From positions 186,001-250,000 of the forward strand of contig JADKJZ010000001.1 of the NCBI GenBank assembly GCA_016720805.1: a stretch of DNA of 64,000 bases, given 5' to 3'. Shown here one piece after another: positions 26,509 through 35,942 of the stretch. Within the stretch, counting starts at the first letter, position 1; each line of letters opens with the position of its first letter. The notes beneath the pieces are model-generated. The model did not search any database, was not told where the DNA came from, and saw only the letters and a program-made list of their open reading frames with translations. The position numbers were made by a program, and so were the translations under genes. This DNA is from Gemmatimonadota bacterium. Its GTDB lineage: Bacteria; Gemmatimonadota; Gemmatimonadetes; Gemmatimonadales; GWC2-71-9.

Positions 26509-27810
26509 TCATTCCTCGATCAGGAGCGCGGCATCAAGAACACGGCGGACCGCGTCAACCTCGGGCGCGATGCGGATCGGGCGATTCGCCCAGCTTGGCT
26601 GGGGTTCGGTCTCCTGGTGCATCGTCTGCAGAATCCCGGGGTCCTTGAGGACGTGCCCGGTGAGGACGCCGACCACCCGCTCGCCCGATCGGATCACCCC
26701 GTCCGCCCGGAGCTGGCGGATCCCGGCGAGGGTGGCCGCGCTGGCCGGCTCACAGCCCACCCCCGCGGCATCGATCGCCGCCTTGGCCGTGAGGATCTCG
26801 GTGGCGGTGACGGAGCGGACCACCCCGTGGGTGGCGCGAATCGCGCGAACCGCCCGGTCATAGCTGGCCGGGGCCCCGATCTTGATCGCGGTGGCGACGG
26901 TATGGGCCGCCATCGGGATGAGCTGGTCGAAGTCCCGCGCAAAGGCCTGCGCGAACGGCGAGGCCCCCTCGGCCTGGATGGCCGCCAGTCGGGGCAGGCG
27001 CGGGATCAACCCCCACTCGTACGCCTCCAGCAATGCTTTCCCGAACGCGGCGGTGTTGCCCAGGTTGCCGGCGGGCAGAACGATCCACTCCGGCACGTCC
27101 CACGCGAGCTGCTGCAGCATCTCGAGGACGATGGTCTTCTGCCCCTCGACACGAAACGGATTGATCGAGTTCAACAGGTAGATGCCAAGTACCTCACTCG
27201 CGTGCTGCACCAACCGGAGGCAGGCGTCGAAGTCGCCCTCGACCAGCAGCGTGCGTGCGCCATATGCCAGTGATTGGGTGAGCTTGCCCAGGGCGATCTG
27301 CCCCTCGGGCACGAAGACGAGCGCTGGCAATCCGGCCTGCGCGGCATAGGCCGCGAGCGATGCCGAGGTGTTGCCCGTCGAGGCGCAGGCCACGGCCCGG
27401 GCACCGATCCGCTTCGCCTGCGTGACGCCGACCGTCATGCCGCGATCCTTGAACGACCCCGTCGGATTGTGCCCCTCGTGCTTCAGCAGCAGCTCGTCGA
27501 CGCCGGCGAACGCGTCGAGTGCGCTGCGCGTGATCAACGGGGTGTTGCCCTCGGGATGGGTGACCGCGACATGCGCGGCCGTCGGCAACACCACCTCGGC
27601 GAATCGCCAGACCCCGGAAGCGGTGCGGCTCGGCCGCGCACAGCACGCGGCATCGAAGCGTGCACGAATCGCACGGGCATCGCCACTCGGCGGCGTGTGC
27701 ACGATGGCGAGCAACCCACCGCAGGCGGCGCAGCGCGGCGCGGCATCGCGTTCATCGTACTCCGCCGCGCAGGCGTCACAACGCTGCCAACTCCGTCGGA
27801 CTTCGCTCAC
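26509..27810 (-). CDS. thrC: Threonine synthase
   Basis: A 433-residue PLP enzyme that converts O-phosphohomoserine to threonine. The first 40 residues hold a zinc-ribbon-like pair (CDAC, CAAC). The PLP lysine is in PTGSFKDRGMT. ASTGNTSASLAAYAA binds the phosphate, and LPAGNLGN is typical. The start overlaps the end of thrB by 4 bases, making it the last gene of a thrA-thrB-thrC operon. Confidence 0.93.
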   Translation of the reverse strand: MSEVRRSWQRCDACAAEYDERDAAPRCAACGGLLAIVHTPPSGDARAIRARFDAACCARPSRTASGVWRFAEVVLPTAAHVAVTHPEGNTPLITRSALDAFAGVDELLLKHEGHNPTGSFKDRGMTVGVTQAKRIGARAVACASTGNTSASLAAYAAQAGLPALVFVPEGQIALGKLTQSLAYGARTLLVEGDFDACLRLVQHASEVLGIYLLNSINPFRVEGQKTIVLEMLQQLAWDVPEWIVLPAGNLGNTAAFGKALLEAYEWGLIPRLPRLAAIQAEGASPFAQAFARDFDQLIPMAAHTVATAIKIGAPASYDRAVRAIRATHGVVRSVTATEILTAKAAIDAAGVGCEPASAATLAGIRQLRADGVIRSGERVVGVLTGHVLKDPGILQTMHQETEPQPSWANRPIRIAPEVDAVRRVLDAALLIEE

Positions 27811-28733
27811 AGCTCCCTCGCTCCCTGAAAGTCCACCTCGGCCACCCGTCCCGTCGTCCGCATCCCGGCTGCAGCATAGGCACGCTGCATCGCACCGAGG
27901 ACACGGGCACCAATGGCGTCGTCCTCGACCAGCGCAAAGGCCGTTGGGCCAGCGCCGCTGATCGAGCCACCCAGGGCGCCGGCGGCGCGTGCGGCACGCT
28001 GTGCCTCCTCGAAGCCCGGCAGCAAGCGGCGTCGTGCCGGCTCCGCGATGCGATCATCGAGCCCGCGTCCGAGCATTTGCAGGTCGCCGAGGCAGGCACC
28101 CGCCACCATCGCCGCCACGTGCGCCGCTTGATGCAGCGCGATGTCCCGGGGGACGTCTGCCGGCAGGACCGCGCGGGCGTCTCGCGTGTTGAGTCGCTGC
28201 TCCGGTTGCACCAGCACGATACGGAGTGATGCAGGGAGGGGAAGTTGCACGATGTCCATCGGATCGATGCTGCGCACCAGGACCAGGCCGCCAACCAGTG
28301 ATGGCGCGAGGTTGTCGGCGTGACGCCCGGCGACACTCGCCTCGGCCTCCATTGCGCACTCGAGCAGCGCGTTGCGGTCGAGTCCCGCCGCACAGAGGAG
28401 GTTCGCGGCCACAGCGCCGGCGACCGCCGAGGCCGCGCTCCCGCCCTGGCCACCCGAGAGCGGCAGGCCCTTGGTGATGTGGAGTGCGATGCCGCCCAGC
28501 GTCCCGGCCCGACGCAACACCGCCTGCACCGCGATCGCGGCGGTGTTGCGCGTGGGCTCGGTTGGCAGGTCGGGATGTCCGGCGTCGTGTACCACCACGC
28601 CACGACCCTCCGACCACTCGGCGCGCACCGTGTCACCCGCACCCGCGATCGCGAGGCCGAGGATGTCGAGACCGGGGCCGACGTTGCCGACCGAGCCTGG
28701 TGCAAAGACCACGACGGATTCGCGGGCCGTCAT
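27807..28733 (-). CDS. thrB: Homoserine kinase
   Basis: A 308-residue GHMP-family kinase that makes O-phosphohomoserine. Start ATG 28733 (MTARESVVVFAPGSVGNVGPG) overlaps the thrA stop as ATGA. The ATP-binding loop is LPLSGGQGGSAASAVA, and the C-terminal GALGGSISGAGPTAFAL is the GHMP motif 3. Longer readings from upstream starts lie inside thrA and are rejected. Overlap at both ends indicates translational coupling. Confidence 0.93.
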   Translation of the reverse strand: MTARESVVVFAPGSVGNVGPGLDILGLAIAGAGDTVRAEWSEGRGVVVHDAGHPDLPTEPTRNTAAIAVQAVLRRAGTLGGIALHITKGLPLSGGQGGSAASAVAGAVAANLLCAAGLDRNALLECAMEAEASVAGRHADNLAPSLVGGLVLVRSIDPMDIVQLPLPASLRIVLVQPEQRLNTRDARAVLPADVPRDIALHQAAHVAAMVAGACLGDLQMLGRGLDDRIAEPARRRLLPGFEEAQRAARAAGALGGSISGAGPTAFALVEDDAIGARVLGAMQRAYAAAGMRTTGRVAEVDFQGAREL

Positions 28734-31234
28734 CCCGCCAACGCTCGCAGGTCGGCGAGGACCCCGGTCGCGGTGACCTCGGGGCCGGCGCCCGGGCCGG
28801 TGATCACGAGGGGCGAATCGTGATAGCGGTCCGAGGTGATCACCAACTGGTTGGCGGCACCACGGAGCTGGCCGAGGGGCGACTCGCGAGGGACCGCGCG
28901 CAAGCCGACCTCGATGCTGGTCGGGGTGACGGCCGCCACGTACCGCAGCGCGGCGCCTTCGGCACGTGCCGCCTTGGCGCGCTCGGCCCACCACGCATCA
29001 TCGCGTGCGAGGCCGCTCAACCATTTCTCGACGGAGAGCGATGCACCACGGCGCACCAGCGACTCCGGCGTGATCGCGTCGAATTCGCGTCGTTGGCCCA
29101 GCATGCGGCCGAGGATCAACGCCTTCCGCGCCACGTCGAGGCCGCTGAGGTCGTCGCGCGGATCGGGTTCGGTGTAGCCCCGGGCTAGGGCATCGTGGAC
29201 GGCGACCGAGAACGGTGTCCCCGCCTCGAGCGCGGAGAGCACCACCCCCAACGTGCCCGAGAGGCACCCCTCGATGCGCCGCACCCGGTCGCCGGTGCCG
29301 ACGAGTTGCTCGATCGCGGCGATGGTCGGAAGACCGGCGCCGACCGTCGCCTCGAAACGGAGGGCTCCGCCGCGTGCGGCGATGACGGCCCGAAGCGCCT
29401 CGACATCGGCGAACGCGGCGGCGAGCGGCTTCTTGTTGGCGAGCACCAGGTCGAAGCCGGCATCGGCCGCATACTTGAGGAGCGACAGCGTCTCATCCGC
29501 CGTCACGTCGGCGAGGATCGGCCGCACCAGGGCGCGATGCGTCAGGTCGTGCAGCACCTCGCGCGGTGTGCCCTGCCGCGCCCCGGGGAGATCGCCGAGC
29601 GATCGGCCCTCGCGCTTTGCGGCGGCAATCGTGAGCAGGGTGTCGCGCGAGAGTCCCTCCGCGTCAATCAGTGCGCCGCGGCGATCGACCACCGCCACGA
29701 TGCGCAGCCGCTCGAAGCGCGCCGGATGCGCGGCCAGCAAGTCGAGCACGGCGCGGCCGATAGTGCCGGCGCCAAGCAGCACCACGTCGCGGCCGGCACG
29801 ACGCCTCGGGCGCCCGCCGCCGACCTTGCCCAACTGGAACGTGTCATGGATGCGTCGCAGGCCCTCGGCGGCCGAGCGCTCGTCCACGGCCACGGAGATG
29901 TTGCGCTCGCTCGAACCTTGCGCGATGGCCACCACGTTCACGCCACCATCGGCGAGGGCGTCGAAGACGCGCGCGGCGATGCCGGGATGGCCGGCCATGC
30001 GCAGGCCGACGATCGCGATGATGGCAACGCGCGTGCGAACCTCGACACCGTTGATCTCGCCGGTGCGGATCTCCGCACGAAAGGCGCGCCGCAGCACCTG
30101 CACCGCCTCGGTCGACACCGACGCCGGCATGGTGAAGTCGATGGTGTATTCCGACGATGCCTGCGCAATCAGCGAGACCGAGATGCCGGCCTCCTGCAGC
30201 GCGGCGAAGGTGCGCGCCGCCATCCCCGGCACGCCGAGAATGCCGGAGCCCGAGATGGTCACCAGGGCCTGGTCGGCCACGGCGGAGAGGGCCCGCACTG
30301 GCGAGCGGTCCTCATCACGGCGCGCGGAGATCTCGGTGCCGGGGGCATCCGGATCGGCGAATGGGCGCACGAAGAGCGGGATGCGGCGCCCCGCCAACGG
30401 CAACAGTGCCCGCGGGTGCAGCACCTTCGCGCCGTAGTAGGCCAGCTCCGCCGCCTCATCGAGATGGAGATGCGGCAGCAGTCGGGCATCGGGGACCACT
30501 CGCGGATCCGCGGTCAGCAATCCGGGCACGTCCTTCCACAGCGTCACCTGCGAGGCGTCGAGCGCCCGCGCGAGGAGTGTCGCGGTGAGGTCGGAGCCAC
30601 CGCGGCCGAGGGTCGCCGTGCCGTCGTCCGGGGCGCGTCCGAGGAAGCCCGGCACAACGGGCAATTCCCCCCGCGCCAGGAGCGGGCCGAGGAGTCGTCG
30701 GGCCGCGCGACGGGTTCCCTCGAGATCGGGCACCGCGCCGCCATAGGGACCGGCGGTGACGATGACGTCACCCGGCTCGATCAACGTGGCGGGGAGACCG
30801 GCGGCCTGCAGTGCGGCGGAGACGAGCAGTGCGCTGAGGCGCTCGCCGCGGCCCAGGATGTGATCGCGCACGCGGGCAGAGGCCTCGCGGAGGACCGCGA
30901 GCGACGAGGCCAGCGCCTCCAGCTCGTCGGCCGCCGCTTCGATGGGAGCAAACACCGCAGGACGCTGACGTGCCGCGAAGAGCTCGGTGGCCACGTCGCG
31001 ATGGCGCGCGCGAAAGGCGGCGACGTGCGCGATGGCGCCGTTCGCATCGCCTGCCGTCGCCAATGTCACGACCTCGAGGAGGAGGTCGGTTACCCCGGCG
31101 AGCGCGGAAACCACCACGACGCGGGGCCCCGGGCGGCTGGCCATGATCGAGACGGCGCCCCGGATCGCCGAGGCATCGGCGAGGGAGGCACCGCCAAACT
31201 TGTGGACCGACGGGCGTGCGGCACGAGGTGTCAT
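28730..31234 (-). CDS. thrA: Bifunctional aspartate kinase / homoserine dehydrogenase
   Basis: An 834-residue fusion of the first and third steps of the threonine/methionine branch. Residues 1-290 are the aspartokinase (VHKFGGASLADA, TLGRGGSDLTA, LWKDVPGLLTADPR). Residues about 310-460 hold two ACT domains (VTISGSGILGVPGMAARTF, VGLRMAGHPGIAARVF) for feedback control. From about 475 comes the NAD(P)-dependent homoserine dehydrogenase (VVLLGAGTIGRAV, ATVGAGLPTI, GCLSGTLG, DPRDDLSGLDVARK). It is the first gene of thrABC and is divergent from pntAA. Confidence 0.94.
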   Translation of the reverse strand: MTPRAARPSVHKFGGASLADASAIRGAVSIMASRPGPRVVVVSALAGVTDLLLEVVTLATAGDANGAIAHVAAFRARHRDVATELFAARQRPAVFAPIEAAADELEALASSLAVLREASARVRDHILGRGERLSALLVSAALQAAGLPATLIEPGDVIVTAGPYGGAVPDLEGTRRAARRLLGPLLARGELPVVPGFLGRAPDDGTATLGRGGSDLTATLLARALDASQVTLWKDVPGLLTADPRVVPDARLLPHLHLDEAAELAYYGAKVLHPRALLPLAGRRIPLFVRPFADPDAPGTEISARRDEDRSPVRALSAVADQALVTISGSGILGVPGMAARTFAALQEAGISVSLIAQASSEYTIDFTMPASVSTEAVQVLRRAFRAEIRTGEINGVEVRTRVAIIAIVGLRMAGHPGIAARVFDALADGGVNVVAIAQGSSERNISVAVDERSAAEGLRRIHDTFQLGKVGGGRPRRRAGRDVVLLGAGTIGRAVLDLLAAHPARFERLRIVAVVDRRGALIDAEGLSRDTLLTIAAAKREGRSLGDLPGARQGTPREVLHDLTHRALVRPILADVTADETLSLLKYAADAGFDLVLANKKPLAAAFADVEALRAVIAARGGALRFEATVGAGLPTIAAIEQLVGTGDRVRRIEGCLSGTLGVVLSALEAGTPFSVAVHDALARGYTEPDPRDDLSGLDVARKALILGRMLGQRREFDAITPESLVRRGASLSVEKWLSGLARDDAWWAERAKAARAEGAALRYVAAVTPTSIEVGLRAVPRESPLGQLRGAANQLVITSDRYHDSPLVITGPGAGPEVTATGVLADLRALAG

Positions 31235-31259
31235 CTGACCAATCCTGCCATCGCGCGTG

Positions 31260-31288
31260 TTGAAAGTCCACGGACCCTCCGGTAGCTT
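31260..31288 (+). promoter_or_regulatory. Putative sigma70 promoter of the pnt operon
   Basis: TTGAAA (31260-31265), a 17-nt spacer and TAGCTT (31283-31288) face pntAA. The start would be near 31295, about 77 nt before the ATG at 31372. GGAGGAAAG, a strong ribosome site, lies at about 31355-31363. Confidence 0.5.
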
Positions 31289-31371
31289 GCCCGGGCGCGC
31301 GGCCCCCCGGACCGGACCATCTGGTCACCCTACCGCCAGGCGCAGTCCCTCTCCGGAGGAAAGTCTCTACC

Positions 31372-32481
31372 ATGCGTATTGGAGTCCTGAAGGAAGTGGC
31401 CCCGCGCGAGCGCCGCGTGGCGCTCACCCCCGAGGCCGTGGCCAAGTTGATCAAGGCCGGTGCCACAGTGGCCATCGAACGCGGCGCAGGTGACGCCGCG
31501 TACTGCCCCGATGCCGCGTATGTCGCCGTCGGGGCCGAGTGTGTCGATCCCGCCACGGCGCGCGGCGCCGATCTCGTCTGTGCCGTGCAGGTCCCCGAAC
31601 CCGCGGCGATCGCGGACTGCCGAGCGGGGGCGACGCTGGTTGCCCTGGTGGGGCAGGGGGCCCAGGCCAGCCTCACGGCGTGCGCGGAACGCAAGGTGAA
31701 TCTTCTTGCCCTGGAGCGGGTCCCCCGCATCACCCGGGCGCAATCCATGGACATTCTGTCGTCGCAGGCCACGGTCGCTGGCTACAAGGCCGTGCTCATG
31801 GGAGCGTCGGCCGCTGCGCGCTTCCTCCCGATGCTCACGACGGCGGCCGGCTCCCTCACGCCGGCGAAGGCGCTCGTGCTGGGCGCCGGGGTCGCCGGAC
31901 TGCAGGCGATCGCCACCGCGCGTCGGCTCGGCGCCGTCGTGACCGGCTTCGATGTGCGCGCGGCCGCGGCGGAGCAGGTGCTCTCGCTGGGCGCGAAGTT
32001 CCTCGCTCCGGAGGCCGTCGCCGGCGACGCCGAGACGAAGGGCGGCTATGCCAAGGAGCTCGCCGACGAGCAGCAACAGAAGGTGCTCGAAGCGGTCGGC
32101 GGCGCGATCACGCAGTCCGATCTGGTGATCTCGACCGCCGCCATTCCGGGGCGCCCGGCGCCGCGGTTGATCACCCGCGCCATGGTCGAGAGCATGAAGC
32201 CCGGGTCGGTGATCGTCGACGTCTCGGCCGAGACCGGCGGGAACTGTGAACTCACCGTCCCGGGCGAGACCGTGGTGCATCACGGGGTCACCATCATCGG
32301 ACCGCTCAACCTGCCGAGCACGCTCTCGCTGCACGCCTCGCAGATGTTCGCGCGCAACGTGCAGACGCTGATCGAACACCTCCGCAAGGATGGCGAGGTC
32401 GTGCTCGATGTCACGGACGAAATCACCGGTGCCATGTGCCTCGTCTACGACGGGGCCGCGCGCCAGCAGGGGGCCGCATGA
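31372..32481 (+). CDS. pntAA: NAD(P) transhydrogenase alpha subunit, NAD-binding part
   Basis: A 369-residue cytoplasmic domain I of the proton-pumping transhydrogenase, which passes hydride between NADH and NADP. MRIGVLKEVAPRERRVALTPEAV at the start and the Rossmann segment VLGAGVAGLQAIATARRLGA are diagnostic. RMPL-type and GGNCE segments fit too. The enzyme is split into three genes, as in alphaproteobacteria, rather than the two of E. coli. Its stop overlaps pntAB as ATGA. Confidence 0.93.
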   Translation: MRIGVLKEVAPRERRVALTPEAVAKLIKAGATVAIERGAGDAAYCPDAAYVAVGAECVDPATARGADLVCAVQVPEPAAIADCRAGATLVALVGQGAQASLTACAERKVNLLALERVPRITRAQSMDILSSQATVAGYKAVLMGASAAARFLPMLTTAAGSLTPAKALVLGAGVAGLQAIATARRLGAVVTGFDVRAAAAEQVLSLGAKFLAPEAVAGDAETKGGYAKELADEQQQKVLEAVGGAITQSDLVISTAAIPGRPAPRLITRAMVESMKPGSVIVDVSAETGGNCELTVPGETVVHHGVTIIGPLNLPSTLSLHASQMFARNVQTLIEHLRKDGEVVLDVTDEITGAMCLVYDGAARQQGAA

Positions 32482-32771
32482 GTGAAGGCATCATGATCGG
32501 GATCGTGATCTTTACCCTGGCCACGTTCCTCGGCATCGAGTTGATCGGGCGCGTGCCGCCGACACTCCACACTCCGCTGATGTCGGGCTCGAACGCGGTC
32601 AGCGGCATCACCGTCGTCGGCGCGCTCGTCGTCGCGGGCGGTGGCTACGGCTGGATCTCCACGGTCTTCGGCATCAGCGCGGTGATCTTCGCGATGATGA
32701 ACGTGGTCGGCGGCTATGCCGTCACCAACCGGATGCTGCAGATGTTCCGGAAGGACGAGGGGGCCAAGTGA
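32478..32771 (+). CDS. pntAB: NAD(P) transhydrogenase alpha subunit, membrane part
   Basis: A 97-residue membrane protein with three to four helices (IGIVIFTLATFLGIELIGRVP, VSGITVVGALVVAGG, ISTVFGISAVIFAMMNVVGGYAVT). TPLMSGSNAVSGI is the family hallmark. It forms part of the proton channel with PntB. The start ATG 32478 overlaps the pntAA stop, and its TGA overlaps the GTG of pntB. Confidence 0.92.
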   Translation: MSEGIMIGIVIFTLATFLGIELIGRVPPTLHTPLMSGSNAVSGITVVGALVVAGGGYGWISTVFGISAVIFAMMNVVGGYAVTNRMLQMFRKDEGAK

Positions 32772-34168
32772 TCGCCATTCCGCACGGCCTTGCCGAAATC
32801 GGCTACCTCGTGGCCTCCGGCTGCTTCATCATCGGCCTGAAGCGCCTCGGCTCGCCTGCCACCGCCGTCGCCGGCAATCGGCTCTCGGCGTGGGGCATGG
32901 CGATCGCCGTGGTCGTCGCGCTCCTCGAGGGGAGCATCCTCACCTGGTGGCAGATCGCGGTGGGCCTCGTGGTCGGCTCCGCCATCGGTCTCTGGCAGGC
33001 GCGCACGGTCAAGATGACCGGCATGCCGCAGATGGTGGCGCTGCTGAACGGCTTCGGCGGCCTCTCGTCGTTGCTGGTGGGTGGCGCCGAGTTCCTCAAG
33101 GCGGAACTCTCCGGCGCCGCCATCCCGGTGGAAACCGGCGTGGTGATCCAGCTCTCCTTGTTGATCGGTGCCGTCACCTTCACCGGGTCGCTCATCGCCT
33201 GGGCCAAGTTGCAGGAAGTGATGCCCGGCAAGGCGATCACCTTCCCGCTGCAGAAGGTGGTCAATGCGCTGGCGTTCCTCACCATCGCCGGACTCGGCGC
33301 CTACCAGGTCATGACCCCGGAAGCGCACCTCACGCCGTTCTATGCCGTGATCGGGCTCTCGCTGGTGCTTGGAGTGCTGCTGGTGATTCCCATCGGCGGC
33401 GCCGACATGCCGGTGGTCATCGCCCTGCTCAATTCGTACTCCGGCGTTGCCGCCGCGATGACCGGCTTCGTGATCAACAATCACGTGCTGATCATCTCCG
33501 GCGCGCTGGTCGGCTCGTCGGGCATCATCCTCTCGCAGATCATGTGCAAGGCGATGAATCGGTCGCTCGCCAACGTCCTCTTCGGCGCGTTCGGGGCCGG
33601 CGGGACCGGGGCAGGGGCCAAGTCGGCGGCAGGACTCACCGTCCGGTCGGTGTCGGCCGAGGACGCCGCCATCCAGCTCGCCTATGCGCAGAGTGTCATC
33701 ATCGTCCCGGGCTACGGCCTGGCGGTGGCGCAGGCGCAGCACGTGGTGCGGGAGCTCGCCGAACTGATCGAGAAGAACGGTGGCGAGGTGAAGTACGCGA
33801 TCCACCCGGTCGCCGGCCGGATGCCGGGGCACATGAACGTCCTGCTGGCCGAGGCGAACATCCCCTACGACCGGCTGTACGACATGGACGAGATCAACCC
33901 GTCGTTCGACAGCTGCGACGTCGCCCTGGTGATCGGGGCCAACGACGTCGTCAATCCCGCGGCACGGACCGATACCGCCTCGCCCATCTACGGCATGCCG
34001 ATTCTCGACGTGGACAAGGCCCGCAGCATCATCGTCATGAAGCGCGGGATGAGCGCCGGCTTTGCCGGGATCGAGAATGAACTGTTTTACGACGCCAAGA
34101 CGGCGATGCTCTTCGGCGACGCCAAGGCCTCCCTGACCAAGCTGGTGGGGGAGATCAAGGCGCTCTAG
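32768..34168 (+). CDS. pntB: NAD(P) transhydrogenase beta subunit
   Basis: A 466-residue protein. The N-terminal half has about eight membrane helices (domain II). The C-terminal 180 residues form the NADP-binding domain III with VIIVPGYGLAVAQAQH and ANDVVNPAARTD. It starts at GTG 32768, overlapping pntAB. The final MLFGDAKASLTKLVGEIKAL is the normal PntB end. With pntAA and pntAB it makes NADPH using the proton gradient. Confidence 0.94.
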   Translation: MIAIPHGLAEIGYLVASGCFIIGLKRLGSPATAVAGNRLSAWGMAIAVVVALLEGSILTWWQIAVGLVVGSAIGLWQARTVKMTGMPQMVALLNGFGGLSSLLVGGAEFLKAELSGAAIPVETGVVIQLSLLIGAVTFTGSLIAWAKLQEVMPGKAITFPLQKVVNALAFLTIAGLGAYQVMTPEAHLTPFYAVIGLSLVLGVLLVIPIGGADMPVVIALLNSYSGVAAAMTGFVINNHVLIISGALVGSSGIILSQIMCKAMNRSLANVLFGAFGAGGTGAGAKSAAGLTVRSVSAEDAAIQLAYAQSVIIVPGYGLAVAQAQHVVRELAELIEKNGGEVKYAIHPVAGRMPGHMNVLLAEANIPYDRLYDMDEINPSFDSCDVALVIGANDVVNPAARTDTASPIYGMPILDVDKARSIIVMKRGMSAGFAGIENELFYDAKTAMLFGDAKASLTKLVGEIKAL

Positions 34169-34206
34169 CGGGGCTGAATAATCGGCAGGTGTAACATTTT
34201 CGAGGT

Positions 34207-34237
34207 CCCGGGCGTCTCCTTAGGACAGGCGCCCGGG
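34207..34237 (+). terminator. Hairpin terminator after pntB
   Basis: CCCGGGCG (34207-34214) pairs perfectly with CGCCCGGG (34230-34237) around a 15-nt loop that can pair further. Only a weak T-rich tail (GCTTCGTCATT) follows. Confidence 0.55.
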
Positions 34238-34363
34238 GCTTCGTCATTCCGGTCGGGAACCGAATGCACCATTCGGTGGTTCAACACAAAGAGTGAGTCG
34301 ACGGCTGTTTCACGCGCGAAACGGGCTTCCAAGCCCATGTTTCACAATATCTTGCAACGATAA

Positions 34364-34391
34364 TTGCGTAAACCGGCTCCGGCCGTTAGAT
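34364..34391 (+). promoter_or_regulatory. Putative promoter of the sigma factor gene
   Basis: TTGCGT (34364-34369), a 16-nt spacer and TTAGAT (34386-34391) point to the sigma gene, giving a leader of about 80 nt. A ribosome site TAGGAG lies 6 nt before the GTG start. Confidence 0.45.
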
Positions 34392-34477
34392 TCCTGCGGT
34401 TTAATGATGGTTTCGCCTCTCCGGGCCGCTCTACCATATGGGCTGGCCGACCGGATGGCAGCTGATAGGAGTTCGAC

Positions 34478-35371
34478 GTGACGATTCGTACCCGCGGGAA
34501 GCGGCGGTCCCTCCGTCCGGCGCAGATTGCCCGGGCGGTGGATGAAGGGCGCGAGAGCCTCGACCTGTACCTCGACGAGATCTCCCGAGTCCCCCTGCTG
34601 AACCGCGAGGAAGAGATGGAGCTGGCTCGGCGTGCCTTCAAGGGCGACGTCCTGGCTCAGGAGCGGCTGGCCCGCCACAACGTCCGCTTCGTGGTGTCGG
34701 TGGCCAAGAAGTTCCAGAACCGGGGTGTGCCGCTGGTCGACCTGATCGGCGAGGGCAACCTCGGCCTGATGACGGCCGCCCGGAAGTTCGATCCGGATCG
34801 CGGCGTCAAGTTCATTTCCTACGCCGTGTGGTGGATCCGTCAGGCGGTGCAGGCGGCGATTGCCCGGCACGGCCGCCCGGTGCGCGTGCCCCTCAACCGG
34901 ACCGCCGACCTGTCGCGCCTCGGCAAGACGACCACGCTGCTCAAGGAGAAGCTGGGTCGGATGCCGACGACGGAGGAGCTGGCCCGCGCGACCGGCCTGA
35001 CCGAGGAAGCGGTGCGCTCGCTCTCCTCGCTCAACACCGAAGCCGTGCGCCTCGACCACCCGACCCGTGATGGCGATGGCAACGAGCGGATGGAGCGCTT
35101 TGCGCTCGCCGAGCAGGAAGGGACCGACGCGCACACGATGGCGAGCTCGCAGAGCGCCGACATCGAGGCCGCGCTTGACTCGCTGCCGCCGCGCGACGCC
35201 AAGGTGCTGCGCCTCTACTTCGGGCTCGATGACGGCCAGCCGCGGACACTCGAGGAGATCGGCCGGATGATGGGCGTGACCCGCGAGCGGATCCGTCAGT
35301 TGCGCGACCGCGCGCTGATTCGCCTGCGCGAGGGCGAGACCGGCGAGAAGTTGAAGGATTTGGTGGTCTGA
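34478..35371 (+). CDS. RNA polymerase sigma-70 factor, RpoD/SigA type
   Basis: A 297-residue sigma factor lacking the large non-conserved N-terminal region. Region 1.2 is LDLYLDEISRVPLLNREEE. Region 2 is HNVRFVVSVAKKFQNRGVPLVDLIGEGNLGLM and FISYAVWWIRQA, which reads the -10 box. Region 3 follows, then region 4 with EEIGRMMGVTRERIRQLRDRAL for the -35 box. The short form resembles group 1/2 sigma factors of several phyla. It could be the housekeeping factor or a second RpoD-like one. GTG start with TAGGAG upstream. The stop overlaps the next gene as TGATG. Confidence 0.9.
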   Translation: MTIRTRGKRRSLRPAQIARAVDEGRESLDLYLDEISRVPLLNREEEMELARRAFKGDVLAQERLARHNVRFVVSVAKKFQNRGVPLVDLIGEGNLGLMTAARKFDPDRGVKFISYAVWWIRQAVQAAIARHGRPVRVPLNRTADLSRLGKTTTLLKEKLGRMPTTEELARATGLTEEAVRSLSSLNTEAVRLDHPTRDGDGNERMERFALAEQEGTDAHTMASSQSADIEAALDSLPPRDAKVLRLYFGLDDGQPRTLEEIGRMMGVTRERIRQLRDRALIRLREGETGEKLKDLVV

Positions 35372-35865
35372 TGCGGCGCCTCCTGCTTGCCGTGGCGCTG
35401 ATCGCGTTCGCGGCCCCCGCGCCGGCGCAGGTGGCCAAGCCGAGCTTCGTCGGCACCTGGTCGATGGATGCGGCGCGTTCGGAGTCGGAGGGGTCGCCCC
35501 TTCCGGCGGTGATCACCTGGACGGTTGCGCAGCACGGCGATACGCTCGTCTGGGACCGTGAGATCATCAACGAAGCCGGTGGCGCCAAGCTCCTCTCCAA
35601 GGTCACCGTTGGGCTGGACGGCAAGCCATGGCCCAACAAGGCGCCGCAGGCCGATGGCTCGTCGCGCGACGCGGTTTACGCCATCACGTGGGATGGAGCG
35701 ACGATGGTCGTGACCATCACCTCGGAGATCGAGGGGATGGCGATCACCCAGGTCGACCGCCTGGCCAAGGCGGCGGATGGCACGACGCTCACCGTGACGC
35801 GCGACCTGACCGTCGATGGCGAGCCGTATGCCAAGGCCGTCATGGTGTTCGCAAAGCGGCCCTAG
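35371..35865 (+). CDS. Small secreted protein of unknown function
   Basis: A 164-residue protein whose ATG overlaps the sigma factor stop (TGATG), so it is probably translated by coupling. Residues 1-20 are a signal peptide (AFAAPAPAQ). The rest is a beta-rich domain beginning FVGTWSMDAARSE, a style common in lipocalin-like secreted proteins (GTWxxD). No known function. The operon with a sigma factor is the only clue. Confidence 0.65.
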   Translation: MRRLLLAVALIAFAAPAPAQVAKPSFVGTWSMDAARSESEGSPLPAVITWTVAQHGDTLVWDREIINEAGGAKLLSKVTVGLDGKPWPNKAPQADGSSRDAVYAITWDGATMVVTITSEIEGMAITQVDRLAKAADGTTLTVTRDLTVDGEPYAKAVMVFAKRP

Positions 35866-35905
35866 GACACCGGCCGCCGCAGTATCATCGTTCGTCAAGC
35901 CCCAC

Positions 35906-35942
35906 GTCGCGCCGAAAACCTTCGGCGCGACGCGTTGGTTTT
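35906..35942. terminator. Bidirectional terminator
   Basis: A perfect 11-bp stem (GTCGCGCCGAA / TTCGGCGCGAC) with loop AACC, followed by T-rich TTGGTTTT on the plus strand. It lies between the convergent secreted-protein gene and the GT2 gene. Confidence 0.7.

Larger units (their letters stand above)
34169..34477 (+). other. Gene-free stretch between pntB and the sigma factor
   Basis: About 310 nt without a coding region. It holds the pnt terminator-like hairpin (34207-34237), an imperfect palindrome GTTTCACGCGCGAAAC near 34307-34322, a probable promoter at 34364-34391, and a leader of about 80 nt. The AT content is higher than in the surroundings around 34340-34400. Confidence 0.6.

Noticed and set aside
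29195..31285. 696-codon plus-strand frame over thrA
   Set aside because: Composition (Arg/Gly/His-rich, no family pattern) marks it as a shadow of thrA.
31372..32379. Long minus-strand frame opposite pntAA
   Set aside because: It is a shadow of the real transhydrogenase gene; high GC produces long open frames on the opposite strand.
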